Positions 39,165 to 48,483 are shown, counted from the first letter of the stretch. The stretch is 64,000 nt of DNA from Bin34 sp965219935 (GCA_965219935.1 CBDCOU010000003.1:1550001-1614000); one strand, 5' to 3'. Translations and numbers: made by a program. The notes: generated by a model not told the origin, from the letters alone.

Positions 39165-40357
39165 AACTGTTGTGCGCCGGCGGCGGCTCGGGCGGCCACG
39201 TATACCCGGCCCTGGCAATCCTGGAGCGTCTGGAAGCTCTCTGCGTCGATCGGGCGGAACGCCTCGACACCTTCTGGCTGGGAGGGACCGGGGATCTGGC
39301 CCGGCAATTGGTTGCGGGCGCCGGGATTCGGTACCAGGCGGTCGCCACGGGCCCGTTGCTGGACCGCGGCCCGGGGCGGCGCATGCTCAGTCTCGCCCAA
39401 GTCTGCCTGGGCACGCTGCAGGCCTGCCTGCATGTGCTCCGCTTCAAGCCCGACGCATGCCTGGCCACGGGAGGCAATGCCGCCGCGCCCGGAGCCCTGG
39501 CGGCGCGCATTCTGGGCATACCCCTCATCCTGCTGCTGCCCGACTCGGCACCCGGAATCACGGCGCGCTGGCTTGGCCGGCTGGCCCGTACCGTCCTGGT
39601 CACAACGACCTCGGCCGCGGAGTGCTTTCCGGACAACAGCCTGCTGTGCGGGTACCCGGTACGCGGGGATCTGCTGGCGGCCATGAACAATCCGGCCGCC
39701 AGCCGTCGCAGCCTGCTGGCAGCCATGGAGTTGCCGGTCGGCGAACCGGGGGAACCCCTGCTGGTGGTGATGGGCGGAAGCCAGGGAGCCCGATCGCTGA
39801 ACCAGGCGATACTTCACCATTTGCCAGCCTTGCTGCGGGAAGCATTGGTGTTGTTGGTCACAGGCCATGCGGAGTTTGATGCCGTTGCCGAAGCCGTGCG
39901 GCGGATGGGCCTGGCTTCCGAACTCCGGGGGAAACTGGCGGTGCGGCCCTATTTGGACCGGGAGGCCCCCCAGGCCCTGGCAGCCGCCGACGTGGCCGTC
40001 ATGCGCGCCGGTGCCAGCATTCTGGGCGAACTTCCGGCCTCCCGCACTCCGGCCGTCCTGGTTCCGCTGCCCATCGCCGGAGGCCATCAATGGTCCAATG
40101 CCCGCGCCCTGGAGCAGGCAGGTGCCTGTCTGGTGACCGAGGATGCAACCGTACGCGACCAGTTGCCAACGCTTCTCCTGCCCCTGTTGCGCAATGCGGA
40201 GCGACGAACAACCATGGCAGCCCGCATGGCAACCCTTGGCCGGTCGGACGCGGCCGAAACCGCAGCCAGAGCCATCGCCTCCGTGTCCAAGCACTCGGTT
40301 CGCGCCAACGGCCGCCCGGAGCCCGAAACGGACCAGCCGAAACCGCAACTGCCCTGA
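39161..40357 (+). CDS. murG: Lipid II-forming GlcNAc transferase
   Basis: MurG adds GlcNAc to lipid I on the cytoplasmic face of the membrane. The protein starts at ATG 39161 with the donor/acceptor loop CAGGGSGGHVYPAL and has 398 residues. The second glycine-rich motif is VMGGSQGARSLNQ (near residue 204). The UDP-GlcNAc site is MRAGASILGELPASRTPAVL, followed by HQWSNARALEQAGA. The frame is open far upstream through ftsW and murD, but that sequence is not MurG-like. About 25 polar residues extend the C-terminus. Confidence 0.95.
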   Translation: MKLLCAGGGSGGHVYPALAILERLEALCVDRAERLDTFWLGGTGDLARQLVAGAGIRYQAVATGPLLDRGPGRRMLSLAQVCLGTLQACLHVLRFKPDACLATGGNAAAPGALAARILGIPLILLLPDSAPGITARWLGRLARTVLVTTTSAAECFPDNSLLCGYPVRGDLLAAMNNPAASRRSLLAAMELPVGEPGEPLLVVMGGSQGARSLNQAILHHLPALLREALVLLVTGHAEFDAVAEAVRRMGLASELRGKLAVRPYLDREAPQALAAADVAVMRAGASILGELPASRTPAVLVPLPIAGGHQWSNARALEQAGACLVTEDATVRDQLPTLLLPLLRNAERRTTMAARMATLGRSDAAETAARAIASVSKHSVRANGRPEPETDQPKPQLP

Positions 40358-40378
40358 CCGTCCGCGTCCCGCATAGCC

Positions 40379-41041
40379 ATGACTGTCACTCTCGCCACGT
40401 TGATTGTCAGCACCTGTGTCCTGTTCGCCTCCGGTTGGTGGCGCGGCGCACGCCGCGAACTTTCGGTCACCGTGGTGGGCCTGCTGGGCCTGGTTATTGG
40501 CACATGGTGGCTCGCGCAACCCGGCCTTGCCAACCTTTCCCTGGACCCCGCGGCCATGCGCGGCTGGAGGCCCGTCCTGCAGCCGTTCAGCCTGCCGGTC
40601 GCCGGTGGCGAACTCGTGGCGAAGGTTGCGAATTCGGTACCCGCTCTGGCAATCTGGACGGCCTTGGTTGGAACCGCCTATTGGGTTACCGGTCGCTGGC
40701 ACCGCAAGGGCCGACGCTCGCAGCCGGGACGACAGGAGCGTCTGGCCGGCGCGCTGCTGGCCACAGCCAACGGTTTTGGAGTTTGGTGGCTGGTGCTGCC
40801 AGCCGTGGCCGAACTGACTCCGCCGGTGCCGGATGTCTGGCCATCCTTGACCGCCGTCCTCGACATCGCGCGGACGGCACCGGACGGCGTCTGGCGCACG
40901 TCAGCCCTGCCCGGCCGGCTCGCGGAGAACTGGATCAACATTGCCACACCGGCGTTGATCGCGGTTGCCGTATACCTGATGAGCCGCAAATCCCGGCCGC
41001 GGCAGCGCCAGACGGAACCGGAAGTGGTCATCCGCACATGA
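40379..41041 (+). CDS. Uncharacterised membrane protein, CvpA-like, within the mur genes
   Basis: I do not recognise this 220-residue protein with certainty. It has four or five membrane helices (about 3-18, 27-46, 84-104, 121-141 and 184-204). A GWWRGARRELSVTVVGLLGL segment between the first two helices resembles the CvpA (colicin V production) family, whose members are membrane proteins of unclear function. It ends in a basic cytoplasmic tail (SRKSRPRQRQ). It lies 21 bases after murG and overlaps murC as ATGA, so it is a coupled member of the cluster. It is not murE, ftsB or any standard dcw product. Confidence 0.75.
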   Translation: MTVTLATLIVSTCVLFASGWWRGARRELSVTVVGLLGLVIGTWWLAQPGLANLSLDPAAMRGWRPVLQPFSLPVAGGELVAKVANSVPALAIWTALVGTAYWVTGRWHRKGRRSQPGRQERLAGALLATANGFGVWWLVLPAVAELTPPVPDVWPSLTAVLDIARTAPDGVWRTSALPGRLAENWINIATPALIAVAVYLMSRKSRPRQRQTEPEVVIRT

Positions 41042-42519
41042 CGATCGAACAAACCTTGGCCTGCGGCATTCCGTGGCAGGAACAGCTGCGTGCCAATCCC
41101 CGGGACTTCCGCTGCCACATCATCGGCATCGGCGGAGCCGGTCTGTCCGCCATTGCCGCGGTGCTGTTCGAGCGCGGCTGCGCCGTCACCGGCAGCGAGC
41201 CCAGTCCCGGACCGGCCACGAACGAATTGTCCCGACGGAACATCACCGTGTTGACCGTCCAGGATGGCCGCTTCCTGCGCGCCCTTCCAAGGGCGGAGCG
41301 TCCGCATGTGATCCTGCGATCCAGCGCGGTTCCCCGGCACAACGCCGAATGGACGGCCGCCAGGGACCTGGAACTGCCGGTCGTGACGAGGGAAGCGTTC
41401 CTGCCGGCAATGCTTGCCGGGAAACAGGTGACCGCCGTTGCCGGAACCCACGGCAAGAGCACGGTGACCGCCATGTGCGCCTGGATGCTCCAGGCCGCAG
41501 GCGTGGAGGCCGGGCACATCGTCGGAGCCCGTCATCCGGACCTTCCGGGCGGCAGGAACGGACAAGGCCCGTTGTTCGTGATTGAAGCCGACGAATACGA
41601 CCGCATGTTTCTGGGCCTGCGCCCAACCGTGGCCGTTGTTACCTCGATGGAATGGGACCACCCGGACTGCTACCACTCGTTTGGCGAACTGCGCACCGCA
41701 TTCACGGCGTTCGCGGGCCGCATGCAACCGGACGGCATCCTCATCTACAACGCGGACGACCGCAACCTGCGGGAGTGGGTCGGCGGTGGCCTGGTCGGCC
41801 CGGCCCAACTTGTCGGCTTCGGCACCCATCCTTCCGCGGACTGGATCACCGAAGCACCCGGCAGTCCCGCCAGCAGTGCCGTGACGTTGCGCGAAAAGGC
41901 AACGGGCGCCACCCACAAACTGCGGTTGCAGGCGCCCGGAGACCATGCCCGCGCCAACGCGGCGGCGGCCTGGCTGGCGGCACGGGCATCGGGCGGAGGA
42001 GCCGAGGCCGTCACTGCGGCCGCCGCGTCCTATCGTGCCCTGGCCCGACGGTTCGAGATTCGGAGCACGGCCACCGGGATCGTCCTTGTCGACGACTACG
42101 CCCACCACCCGTCGGCAATCCGTGCCACCCTGTCGGCGGCAAGACACCAGTTTCCCCATGGCACGCTTTGGGCCGTGTTCCAACCCCACACCTACAGCCG
42201 TACCGCAGCCCTGCGGCCCGAATTCGGAAGCGCCTTCGCACAAGCCGACCGCGTCCTGATTCTTCCGACCTTCGCGGCCCGGGAAACACCTGCGGCCGGC
42301 ATGGACGGCGCAGTCCTGAGCAAACTGGTGGTTCACTCCCACGTGATGCATGCCGGATCGTTCGACGAGGCATCGGCGCACTTGTCGGAACGGCTGCACA
42401 CAGGGGATGCGGTGATCCTGATGGGCGCCGGGGACATTCCCCGGCTGACCGACCAGCTGACGGCGGCTCTGGCGCAGAACCCACCGCCGTCCCGAAACGT
42501 TGCGGCCTGCCGAAGTTGA
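41038..42519 (+). CDS. murC: UDP-MurNAc:L-alanine ligase
   Basis: MurC starts the stem peptide by adding L-Ala to UDP-MurNAc. The 493-residue protein has the N-terminal HIIGIGGAGLSAIA, the ATP loop GTHGKST (136-142), EADEYDRMFL, SMEWDHPDCYHS, and the C-terminal VDDYAHHPSAIRATL and FQPHTYSR, all typical MurC signatures. The ATG overlaps the stop of the upstream membrane-protein gene. murB starts 5 bases later. Confidence 0.96.
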   Translation: MTIEQTLACGIPWQEQLRANPRDFRCHIIGIGGAGLSAIAAVLFERGCAVTGSEPSPGPATNELSRRNITVLTVQDGRFLRALPRAERPHVILRSSAVPRHNAEWTAARDLELPVVTREAFLPAMLAGKQVTAVAGTHGKSTVTAMCAWMLQAAGVEAGHIVGARHPDLPGGRNGQGPLFVIEADEYDRMFLGLRPTVAVVTSMEWDHPDCYHSFGELRTAFTAFAGRMQPDGILIYNADDRNLREWVGGGLVGPAQLVGFGTHPSADWITEAPGSPASSAVTLREKATGATHKLRLQAPGDHARANAAAAWLAARASGGGAEAVTAAAASYRALARRFEIRSTATGIVLVDDYAHHPSAIRATLSAARHQFPHGTLWAVFQPHTYSRTAALRPEFGSAFAQADRVLILPTFAARETPAAGMDGAVLSKLVVHSHVMHAGSFDEASAHLSERLHTGDAVILMGAGDIPRLTDQLTAALAQNPPPSRNVAACRS

Positions 42520-42524
42520 AGTAG

Positions 42525-43517
42525 ATGACCGGCCCCCGGCATCCTGCGGCTGCCCTGCGCATGGCCCGGACACTGAATCTGGACCCGCGGACGGACACCA
42601 GTCTCGCCCCCCACTCGTCCATACGCATCGGCGGCCCGGCCGAGGTTCTGGCCACAGTGCGGCGCGCGACCGATCTGGTACGCCTGGCGGCTTGCGCGCA
42701 GGCCGAGGGACAGTTTCCGTTTGTGCTGGGAGGAGGCTCGAACACCCTGATTCTCGATGACGGCATCCCAGGGTTGACCGTGTTGAACCTTTGCCGGGAA
42801 GTAGTCTTTGAACCGCAACCGGACGGTGTGCTGGTCCGGGCCGACAGCGGCATGCCCCTTGCCCAACTGGCACGCATGACGATCCGCAAGGGTCTGACCG
42901 GTCTGGAATGGGCGGTCAGCGTACCCGGCACCGTGGGCGGCGCCGTGGTCGGCAACGCCGGTGCCCACGGCAGCGACACCGCCCAACATCTGGTCGCGGC
43001 GGAGGTTGCGATGCCCGGACAGGGACCGGAGTGGCTGCCGGTACGGGAGCTGGACCTCGCCTATCGCAACAGCGCGCTCAAGCAAACCGCCGCCAACCGC
43101 CGTGTGCCACCGGCCCCCGTGATACGAGTCCGATTTCGGCTCCTGCCCGGGAATCCCGAGCGGATCCGGGCCGCGGCCAAGGCCAACCTCGACCACCGGC
43201 GCCGCAGCCAACCGGTGCTGCCCAGCCTGGGCAGCACGTTTCGCAATCCACCCAACGGATTCGCCGGTGCGCTGATCGAACAGGCGGGTTGCAAGAACCT
43301 GCGTTGCGGCACCGTGGGGGTGGACACCCTCCATGCCAACTTTCTGGTGAACCTGGGCGAACCCGGCACGGGGCGCGCAGCCGATGTCCTGAAGCTGATG
43401 GCAACGGTGCAGATGCGGGTCCGGAACGAAACCGGCATCTGGCTGAAGCCGGAAATCGGCCTGGCCGGACGCGAGGCGGACCGTTACACCACCGCGCTGC
43501 TTGATCCACCCGCATGA
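42525..43517 (+). CDS. murB: UDP-N-acetylenolpyruvylglucosamine reductase
   Basis: MurB is the FAD enzyme that reduces UDP-GlcNAc-enolpyruvate to UDP-MurNAc. The 330 residues have the FAD-binding N-terminus (SSIRIGGPAEVLATV, then FVLGGGSNTLILD), the core GLEWAVSVPGTVGGAVVGNAGAHG, and the active-site region LPSLGSTFRNPPNGFAGALI with the proton-donor serine in GSTFRNP. The short C-terminal half without the extra type I loop marks it as a type II MurB. Confidence 0.95.
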   Translation: MTGPRHPAAALRMARTLNLDPRTDTSLAPHSSIRIGGPAEVLATVRRATDLVRLAACAQAEGQFPFVLGGGSNTLILDDGIPGLTVLNLCREVVFEPQPDGVLVRADSGMPLAQLARMTIRKGLTGLEWAVSVPGTVGGAVVGNAGAHGSDTAQHLVAAEVAMPGQGPEWLPVRELDLAYRNSALKQTAANRRVPPAPVIRVRFRLLPGNPERIRAAAKANLDHRRRSQPVLPSLGSTFRNPPNGFAGALIEQAGCKNLRCGTVGVDTLHANFLVNLGEPGTGRAADVLKLMATVQMRVRNETGIWLKPEIGLAGREADRYTTALLDPPA

Positions 43518-43539
43518 CAACCGCAAGGCGGTGCGCCAA

Positions 43540-44592
43540 ATGAGAGTTGCATTGATTTACGGGGGTCGCAGCAGTGAGCACGAAGTGTCGCTGCAGAGCG
43601 CCGCCAGCGTGCGGACGACCTTGGCCAAGGCGGGACACGACATTGTGGACATGGCCATTTCCGCCGAAGGCCGATGGCTGACCGGACCCGACGCCCGTAC
43701 GCTGTTGGCGTCAGGTCCCGTACCGACGCCCGACGGCCTGCACCTGCCCGACCGCGACACGCGCAGGGTACTGGCGGAGGTGGAGGTTGTCTTTCCGGTC
43801 CTGCACGGACCACACGGCGAGGACGGCACGGTACAGGGTCTGCTGGAACTGGCCGGCCTGCCGTACGTGGGCAGTGGGGTCCTGGGCAGTGCCCTGGCCA
43901 TGGACAAGGCGGTCGCCCGACCGCTCCTGCAGGCGGCCGGCCTGCCCATGGTGGACCACCGGACCCTGCGCCTCGACACGGAGGGGGACGTAACCCGCCA
44001 GGATCCGAAGGCATTGGCGTCGGACCTGGGCCTGCCCCTGTTTGTCAAGCCTGCCAACATGGGGAGCAGCGTGGGTGTGTCGCGCGTCGCCGAACTGGCC
44101 GACCTGCTCCCTGCACTCCGCCACGCCCGTCAGTTCGACAACAAGGTCCTGGTCGAAACAGCCGTGCTCAATGCCCGCGAGCTGGAGGTCAGCGTGCTTG
44201 GGGACCGCAACCCCGAAGCCAGCCTGCCCGGCGAGGTCAGACCGGGCAACGACTTCTACGACTATGAGGCCAAGTATGCCGATGCAGGTTCCGAGCTGCT
44301 GGTGCCGGCACCGATTCCGGACGACATGAAGGCCGCCTTGCAGGCCATGTCCATCCGCGCGTTCAAGGCCCTCGACTGTTGCGGCATGGCACGGGTGGAT
44401 TTTCTGGTGGACCCGTTAGACCATACAATCCATCTAAACGAGGTGAACACGATTCCCGGTTTCACCTCCATCAGCATGTACCCCAAAATGTGGGAAGCCT
44501 CCGGGCTGTCCTATCCGGATCTCCTGAATCGGTTGCTGGACATCGCGGTGGCCAGGCATCAGCGCAAGCAGCGCCTGAAAACCACACTGTAG
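43540..44592 (+). CDS. ddl: D-alanine:D-alanine ligase
   Basis: Makes the D-Ala-D-Ala dipeptide used by MurF. The ATP-grasp protein of 350 residues begins MRVALIYGGRSSEHEVSL. It has FPVLHGPHGEDGTVQGLLEL, the ATP site LFVKPANMGSSVGVSRV, the omega-loop FYDYEAKYAD, which is of the D-Ala type (not the D-Lac type of vancomycin-resistance ligases), and HLNEVNTIPGFTSISMYPKM. The start at 43540 follows an AAGGCGG. The frame is open to 43501 over murB, but that extension is not conserved. Confidence 0.95.
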   Translation: MRVALIYGGRSSEHEVSLQSAASVRTTLAKAGHDIVDMAISAEGRWLTGPDARTLLASGPVPTPDGLHLPDRDTRRVLAEVEVVFPVLHGPHGEDGTVQGLLELAGLPYVGSGVLGSALAMDKAVARPLLQAAGLPMVDHRTLRLDTEGDVTRQDPKALASDLGLPLFVKPANMGSSVGVSRVAELADLLPALRHARQFDNKVLVETAVLNARELEVSVLGDRNPEASLPGEVRPGNDFYDYEAKYADAGSELLVPAPIPDDMKAALQAMSIRAFKALDCCGMARVDFLVDPLDHTIHLNEVNTIPGFTSISMYPKMWEASGLSYPDLLNRLLDIAVARHQRKQRLKTTL

Positions 44593-44616
44593 GGACGCTT
44601 CGTCACACCCTCCGTC

Positions 44617-45576
44617 ATGCTCCCGCGTCGCCCGCCCCCGTCAACCCATCGCCGCCGCCGTCCGGTCGAAAGCACCTGGCAACACTCCGTCAGAACCTTC
44701 TGGCACCGCAGTGCGGCTCCCGTGTCGGCCCAGATCAGGGAGTATCTGGAAGGTCTGTTCGACGTCTGGTCATGGCCCTTCCTGCTGGGCACGGGCTGGT
44801 ATGCCAGCAAATGGGGCAGTGCCCTGCTGGCGGCCGCTGCCGTGGGCCTGCTCGCCTGGTTCGCGATGGACAGCCGCTTTGAGGTGTCGCGGACATCCCT
44901 GTCGGTGGACGTGCGCAGCCCCTATGCCTCCTCCATCCTGGATGCGCACCTGACTCCCGCCGATGCGGGGGAGTTCGACCAGGTGGTTGGTCGCAGCATC
45001 TTCACACTCCAGCCGCGTGCGCTGCGCCAAGCCGCCCTCGGCAATCCCTTCGTGACCAAGGCGGAAGTCCGCCTCCAGTTGCCGGGCGAGGTGAAGGCCG
45101 TGGTGGACGAGGCCATGCCAACCTTGGCCTGGGTTACGCAGCATGGCACATATGTCGTCAACGCGGCCGGAATCCCGCGCCGGATTGCCAGCCAGGTGGT
45201 GTCCGTGCCGGACGAACCAACCGGATTCCTGACACTGTTCGATTGGCAGGGCCATGCGCAACTGGCACGGCCGTACGCCGTCGACAGCCGCCAAAGCCGA
45301 TTGGATCCCGACCTGGTCGCAACCATTCTGGCCATCAGGGGCAGTTTGTTGGCGGCTCCCGACCAGCCCGACGAATTGCAAACGTTTCACTTCACCCAGG
45401 CACACGGCCTCAACTTCGTGCTGCCGGGACGCGCCACGCGCGTGGTCTGGGGCGACAGCCTGCACATGGAACGCAAGCTGGCCAACCTGCAGGGTATTTG
45501 GCACTGGCTTGAGGCCCGCGAGTTGAACGCGGAACTGATCGACGTGCGTCCGCTCTCCAAGCCGTACTACCGCTAG
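44617..45576 (+). CDS. ftsQ: Cell division protein FtsQ/DivIB
   Basis: FtsQ is the bitopic protein that links early and late divisome parts. The 319-residue product has an Arg-rich cytoplasmic N-terminus of about 65 residues, one membrane helix at about 68-84 (ALLAAAAVGLLAWFAM), and a POTRA-like segment (RSIFTLQPRALRQAALGNPF, then VTKAEVRLQLPGEVKAVV). The periplasmic/extracellular beta domain follows with AGIPRRI. Similarity is low, as usual for FtsQ, so the call leans on layout and position between ddl and ftsA. Confidence 0.85.
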   Translation: MLPRRPPPSTHRRRRPVESTWQHSVRTFWHRSAAPVSAQIREYLEGLFDVWSWPFLLGTGWYASKWGSALLAAAAVGLLAWFAMDSRFEVSRTSLSVDVRSPYASSILDAHLTPADAGEFDQVVGRSIFTLQPRALRQAALGNPFVTKAEVRLQLPGEVKAVVDEAMPTLAWVTQHGTYVVNAAGIPRRIASQVVSVPDEPTGFLTLFDWQGHAQLARPYAVDSRQSRLDPDLVATILAIRGSLLAAPDQPDELQTFHFTQAHGLNFVLPGRATRVVWGDSLHMERKLANLQGIWHWLEARELNAELIDVRPLSKPYYR

Positions 45577-45587
45577 GTTTTTTAGCC

Positions 45588-46841
45588 ATGGCCGACCGCG
45601 CCACCATCTGCGCCATCGAAATCGGCAATGCCAAGACCTGCGCCGCCATCGCGGTGCACGAGCCGCGCGGCGGCTACACGGTCATCGACGGTTGGGGGCA
45701 ATCCGAAACGGAAGGCCTGCGACAGGGCTCGGTGACCGACATGCGCGCCGTTGAGGCCAGTCTGTCGGAGGCGTTGGCAACCGCCGAGCAAATGAGCGGG
45801 ACCACCGTGCGCAGCGCCCTGGTGTCCCTGAGTGGCAGCCACCTGACCACGCTTTCGAGCCGGGCCCGGATTCCGGCCAGCCGCAACGAACCGGTGGGCG
45901 AGGCCTTAATGGAGCAGGTGCTGCGGAAGGCACGCCAGATCAAGGTGCGGCCCGACCAGCAGATTGTCCAGGCACTCCCCGGCAGTTGGACGATTGACGA
46001 CGAGTATCAGGTCCGCGAACCGGAAGGCATGCACGCCGGCCAACTGGGAGTGGAAGCGAGGCTGGTCACGGGAAGTTCCACCGCCATTAGCAACCAGCTG
46101 GCCTGCCTTGCGGCCCTGGACGTGCAGGTGGAGAACCTGGTGCCCGCGGCCTTGGCGAGCGCCCGCGCCGTGCTGACGCGCGAGGAAATGGACATGGGGG
46201 TTGTCCTGGTGGACATTGGCGCCGGCACCACGGATTTCGCCGTCTATGCCCGGGGGCGCTTTCAGGTGGCGGGAACCCTCAACCTGGGTGGCAACGACCT
46301 GACGCGCGAACTGGCCCACAGCCTCCACTGTCCCAGGCGGGTGGCCGAGCAGCTCAAGATCACGCACGGTTCGGCCATGGAGCTCTCGTCCAGCCTGGCC
46401 GGCGAGGTGACCGCGGAGGTGTTCGGTGATCAACGGCACATCAGCGTGTCGACCCGGCACCTGTGCCAGGTCCTGAACCAGCGCGTCGGCCAGTTGTGGG
46501 ATCGGCTGGATCGGCACCTGGTCAAGGCGGAGTGCCGCCGGCTGATTCCGGCCGGTCTGGTGTTGACGGGAGGCGGCAGCCTGCTACCACGCATCACCGA
46601 CAGTTGCCGCGCCCGGTTCCGGTTGCCGGTGCGCACCGGCACCGTTCCGCCCTCGATACCGGTCAGGGATTTGGCCGCGGAAGTGCGCTCGCCCGAATTC
46701 GCCACCATTTCCGGCCTGCTTCTGTGGGGGCTGGAGGCACACCGCCCGGCGCAACCCGCAGAAGGCCAAGCCAGACCCGAACCGGCCCGCGGCTGGATTC
46801 GGTCGCTGCGTACGGTTGTTGCCGGTTTCCTGCCCGGCTAG
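45588..46841 (+). CDS. ftsA: Cell division protein FtsA
   Basis: FtsA is the actin-like protein that ties FtsZ to the membrane. The 417 residues have the phosphate-1 motif ICAIEIGNAKTCAAI at the N-terminus, the SHS2 (1C) domain near 85-165 (SALVSLSGSHLTTLSS), the phosphate-2 motif VVLVDIGAGTTDFAVYARG, and GLVLTGGGSLLPRI as adenosine motif. A basic amphipathic C-terminus, RGWIRSLRTVVAGFLPG, is the likely membrane anchor. ftsZ follows after 206 bases. Confidence 0.94.
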   Translation: MADRATICAIEIGNAKTCAAIAVHEPRGGYTVIDGWGQSETEGLRQGSVTDMRAVEASLSEALATAEQMSGTTVRSALVSLSGSHLTTLSSRARIPASRNEPVGEALMEQVLRKARQIKVRPDQQIVQALPGSWTIDDEYQVREPEGMHAGQLGVEARLVTGSSTAISNQLACLAALDVQVENLVPAALASARAVLTREEMDMGVVLVDIGAGTTDFAVYARGRFQVAGTLNLGGNDLTRELAHSLHCPRRVAEQLKITHGSAMELSSSLAGEVTAEVFGDQRHISVSTRHLCQVLNQRVGQLWDRLDRHLVKAECRRLIPAGLVLTGGGSLLPRITDSCRARFRLPVRTGTVPPSIPVRDLAAEVRSPEFATISGLLLWGLEAHRPAQPAEGQARPEPARGWIRSLRTVVAGFLPG

Positions 46842-46998
46842 CCGGACCATCATGTGCAACCACCGTCCCGGGTCGCAGCCCGTGCGACGGTTTGGAGCAG
46901 TTTCAGAGGTCGTTTAGGATTCCCCTGCCGCGGGGGAGCCGATGCCAAGCCATGCATGGCATACTGTACCTGCGCCAGCATCGGTTTATCCTTGCTTG

Positions 46999-47014
46999 CA
47001 TCCCCATATACTTC
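46999..47014 (+). promoter_or_regulatory. Candidate ftsZ promoter; copy of the rsmH motif
   Basis: The sequence CATCCCCATATACTTC contains the -10-like TATACT (47007-47012) 34 bases before the ftsZ ATG. It differs from the site at 29959-29974 in front of rsmH at only one of 16 positions. No good -35 is seen. It lies in a 206-base gap, the longest inside the cluster, which fits a separate ftsZ transcript. Confidence 0.45.
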
Positions 47015-47047
47015 GACGGCAAAACCAAGTAACCTCCGAGGTACGGC

Positions 47048-48217
47048 ATGGCCACGACAGCCGATTCCCTGCACGAAACCAACCTGCCCGAACCCCAGTT
47101 CCACGAGAACTTCTGCAACATCAAGGTCGTGGGTGTCGGCGGCGGCGGCCAGAATGCCGTCAACCGCATGATTGGCGAGGTCCACGGTGTGGAATTCGTG
47201 GTCATCAACACCGATCAGCAGGCGCTCAACCTCTCCAACGCGCCCAAGAGGGTCAAAATCGGGGAGGATTTGACCCGGGGCCTTGGGGCCGGCGCCCAGG
47301 CGGAACTGGGCAAGCGGGCCGCGGAGGAGAGCCTGTCCGAGATTCACGAGGTCGTCAAGGACGCCGATCTCATCTTCATCACGGCCGGCATGGGCGGCGG
47401 CACCGGCTCGGGCGCCGCACCGCTGGTCGCGGAAGCCGCCCGCGATGCCGGGGCGCTGGCCGTCGGCGTCGTCACGATGCCGTTCAAGCACGAGGGCATC
47501 AAGCGGCGCAGGACGGCCGAAACCGCGCTCCAGCAGCTGCAGGAGCAGGTGGACGCCCTGATCGTCGTCGAAAACGATCGGCTGACCGAAATTTCCGACA
47601 AGAAGGCTTCGGCGGTCGAGTGTTTCCGCATTGCGGACCAGATGCTCATGCAGGGCGTTCTGGGCATCAGCGACATGATCACCGTGCCCGGGGAAATCAA
47701 CCTCGACTTTGCCGACATCCGCTCCGTGCTTCAGCATGGCGGCGGTGCCTTCATGGCCATCGGCATGGCCCAGGGCGAAAACCGGGCGGAGGAAGCAGTC
47801 CAGGCGGTAATTCAGAGCACGCTGCTCAACACCACCATCGACGGGGCCACGGCCGTGGTCTACAACGTCAAGTCCAAGGACTCGCCCCAGATGAAGGAAC
47901 TGGAGGACATCGGCGACGCCATTGCCACCGCGGTGGCCCCCAGCGCCGAAATCTTCTCCGGTTGGGCCATGGATCCGGACATGGACGATCACTTGCAGGT
48001 CACGCTGTTGGCAACGGGCATTCCGATCCCCCTCGAACCCGCGACCGCAGTGGACAGCCGAGAGCGCCAGGTGCCGTCCCCCAGACGGACCCAGCCGCTG
48101 AATCCCACCAAGTCCTCAGCCACCAAGGCAGCCGGGGACGGCTCGGTGGAACGCATCCAGACCGTCCGCCCGTCCCAGCGCACCAGTTCGGGCCTTCCCA
48201 GGTTCCTGTCCAACTGA
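47048..48217 (+). CDS. ftsZ: Cell division GTPase FtsZ
   Basis: FtsZ is the tubulin homologue that forms the division ring. The 389-residue protein has IKVVGVGGGGQNAVNRM (25-41), the GTP signature GMGGGTGSG (114-122), and the T7 loop segment NLDFADIRSVLQHGGGAFM. A Ser/Pro/Lys-rich linker ends in the short tail GLPRFLSN, the likely partner-binding peptide. There is an unusual 20-residue N-terminal extension. It is the last gene of the cluster. A small perfect palindrome (ACGGCCATGGCCGT at 48232) follows. Confidence 0.97.
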   Translation: MATTADSLHETNLPEPQFHENFCNIKVVGVGGGGQNAVNRMIGEVHGVEFVVINTDQQALNLSNAPKRVKIGEDLTRGLGAGAQAELGKRAAEESLSEIHEVVKDADLIFITAGMGGGTGSGAAPLVAEAARDAGALAVGVVTMPFKHEGIKRRRTAETALQQLQEQVDALIVVENDRLTEISDKKASAVECFRIADQMLMQGVLGISDMITVPGEINLDFADIRSVLQHGGGAFMAIGMAQGENRAEEAVQAVIQSTLLNTTIDGATAVVYNVKSKDSPQMKELEDIGDAIATAVAPSAEIFSGWAMDPDMDDHLQVTLLATGIPIPLEPATAVDSRERQVPSPRRTQPLNPTKSSATKAAGDGSVERIQTVRPSQRTSSGLPRFLSN

Positions 48218-48260
48218 CGCGGGCCGGCTCCACGGCCATGGCCGTTTGCAACGGGATTAG

Positions 48261-48289
48261 TTGACAACGCCTGCGGCCGAACGCACAAT
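48261..48289 (+). promoter_or_regulatory. Promoter of the tRNA-Pro gene
   Basis: A perfect TTGACA (48261-48266) is followed after exactly 17 bases by CACAAT (four of six -10 bases). The predicted start falls a few bases before the tRNA 5' end at 48300. This is the strongest promoter-like site in the window. Confidence 0.7.
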
Positions 48290-48299
48290 GGTGCCTCCA

Positions 48300-48375
<76 letters not shown>

Positions 48376-48393
48376 GTAGACAACAGTCATACG

Positions 48394-48421
48394 AAGCCAG
48401 GCCGTTTGGGCCTGGCTTTTT
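48394..48421 (+). terminator. Rho-independent terminator after tRNA-Pro
   Basis: A 10-bp stem (AAGCCAGGCC with GGCCTGGCTT) and short loop run straight into TTTTT. It ends the tRNA transcript and stands between the converging tRNA and lysS units. Confidence 0.88.
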
Positions 48422-48483
48422 CGTGGCGGATTCGGCAGCCTCCGCCCGCGTGCCCGAAGCGGAGCCGTCGGCCTCGCGCCGTG

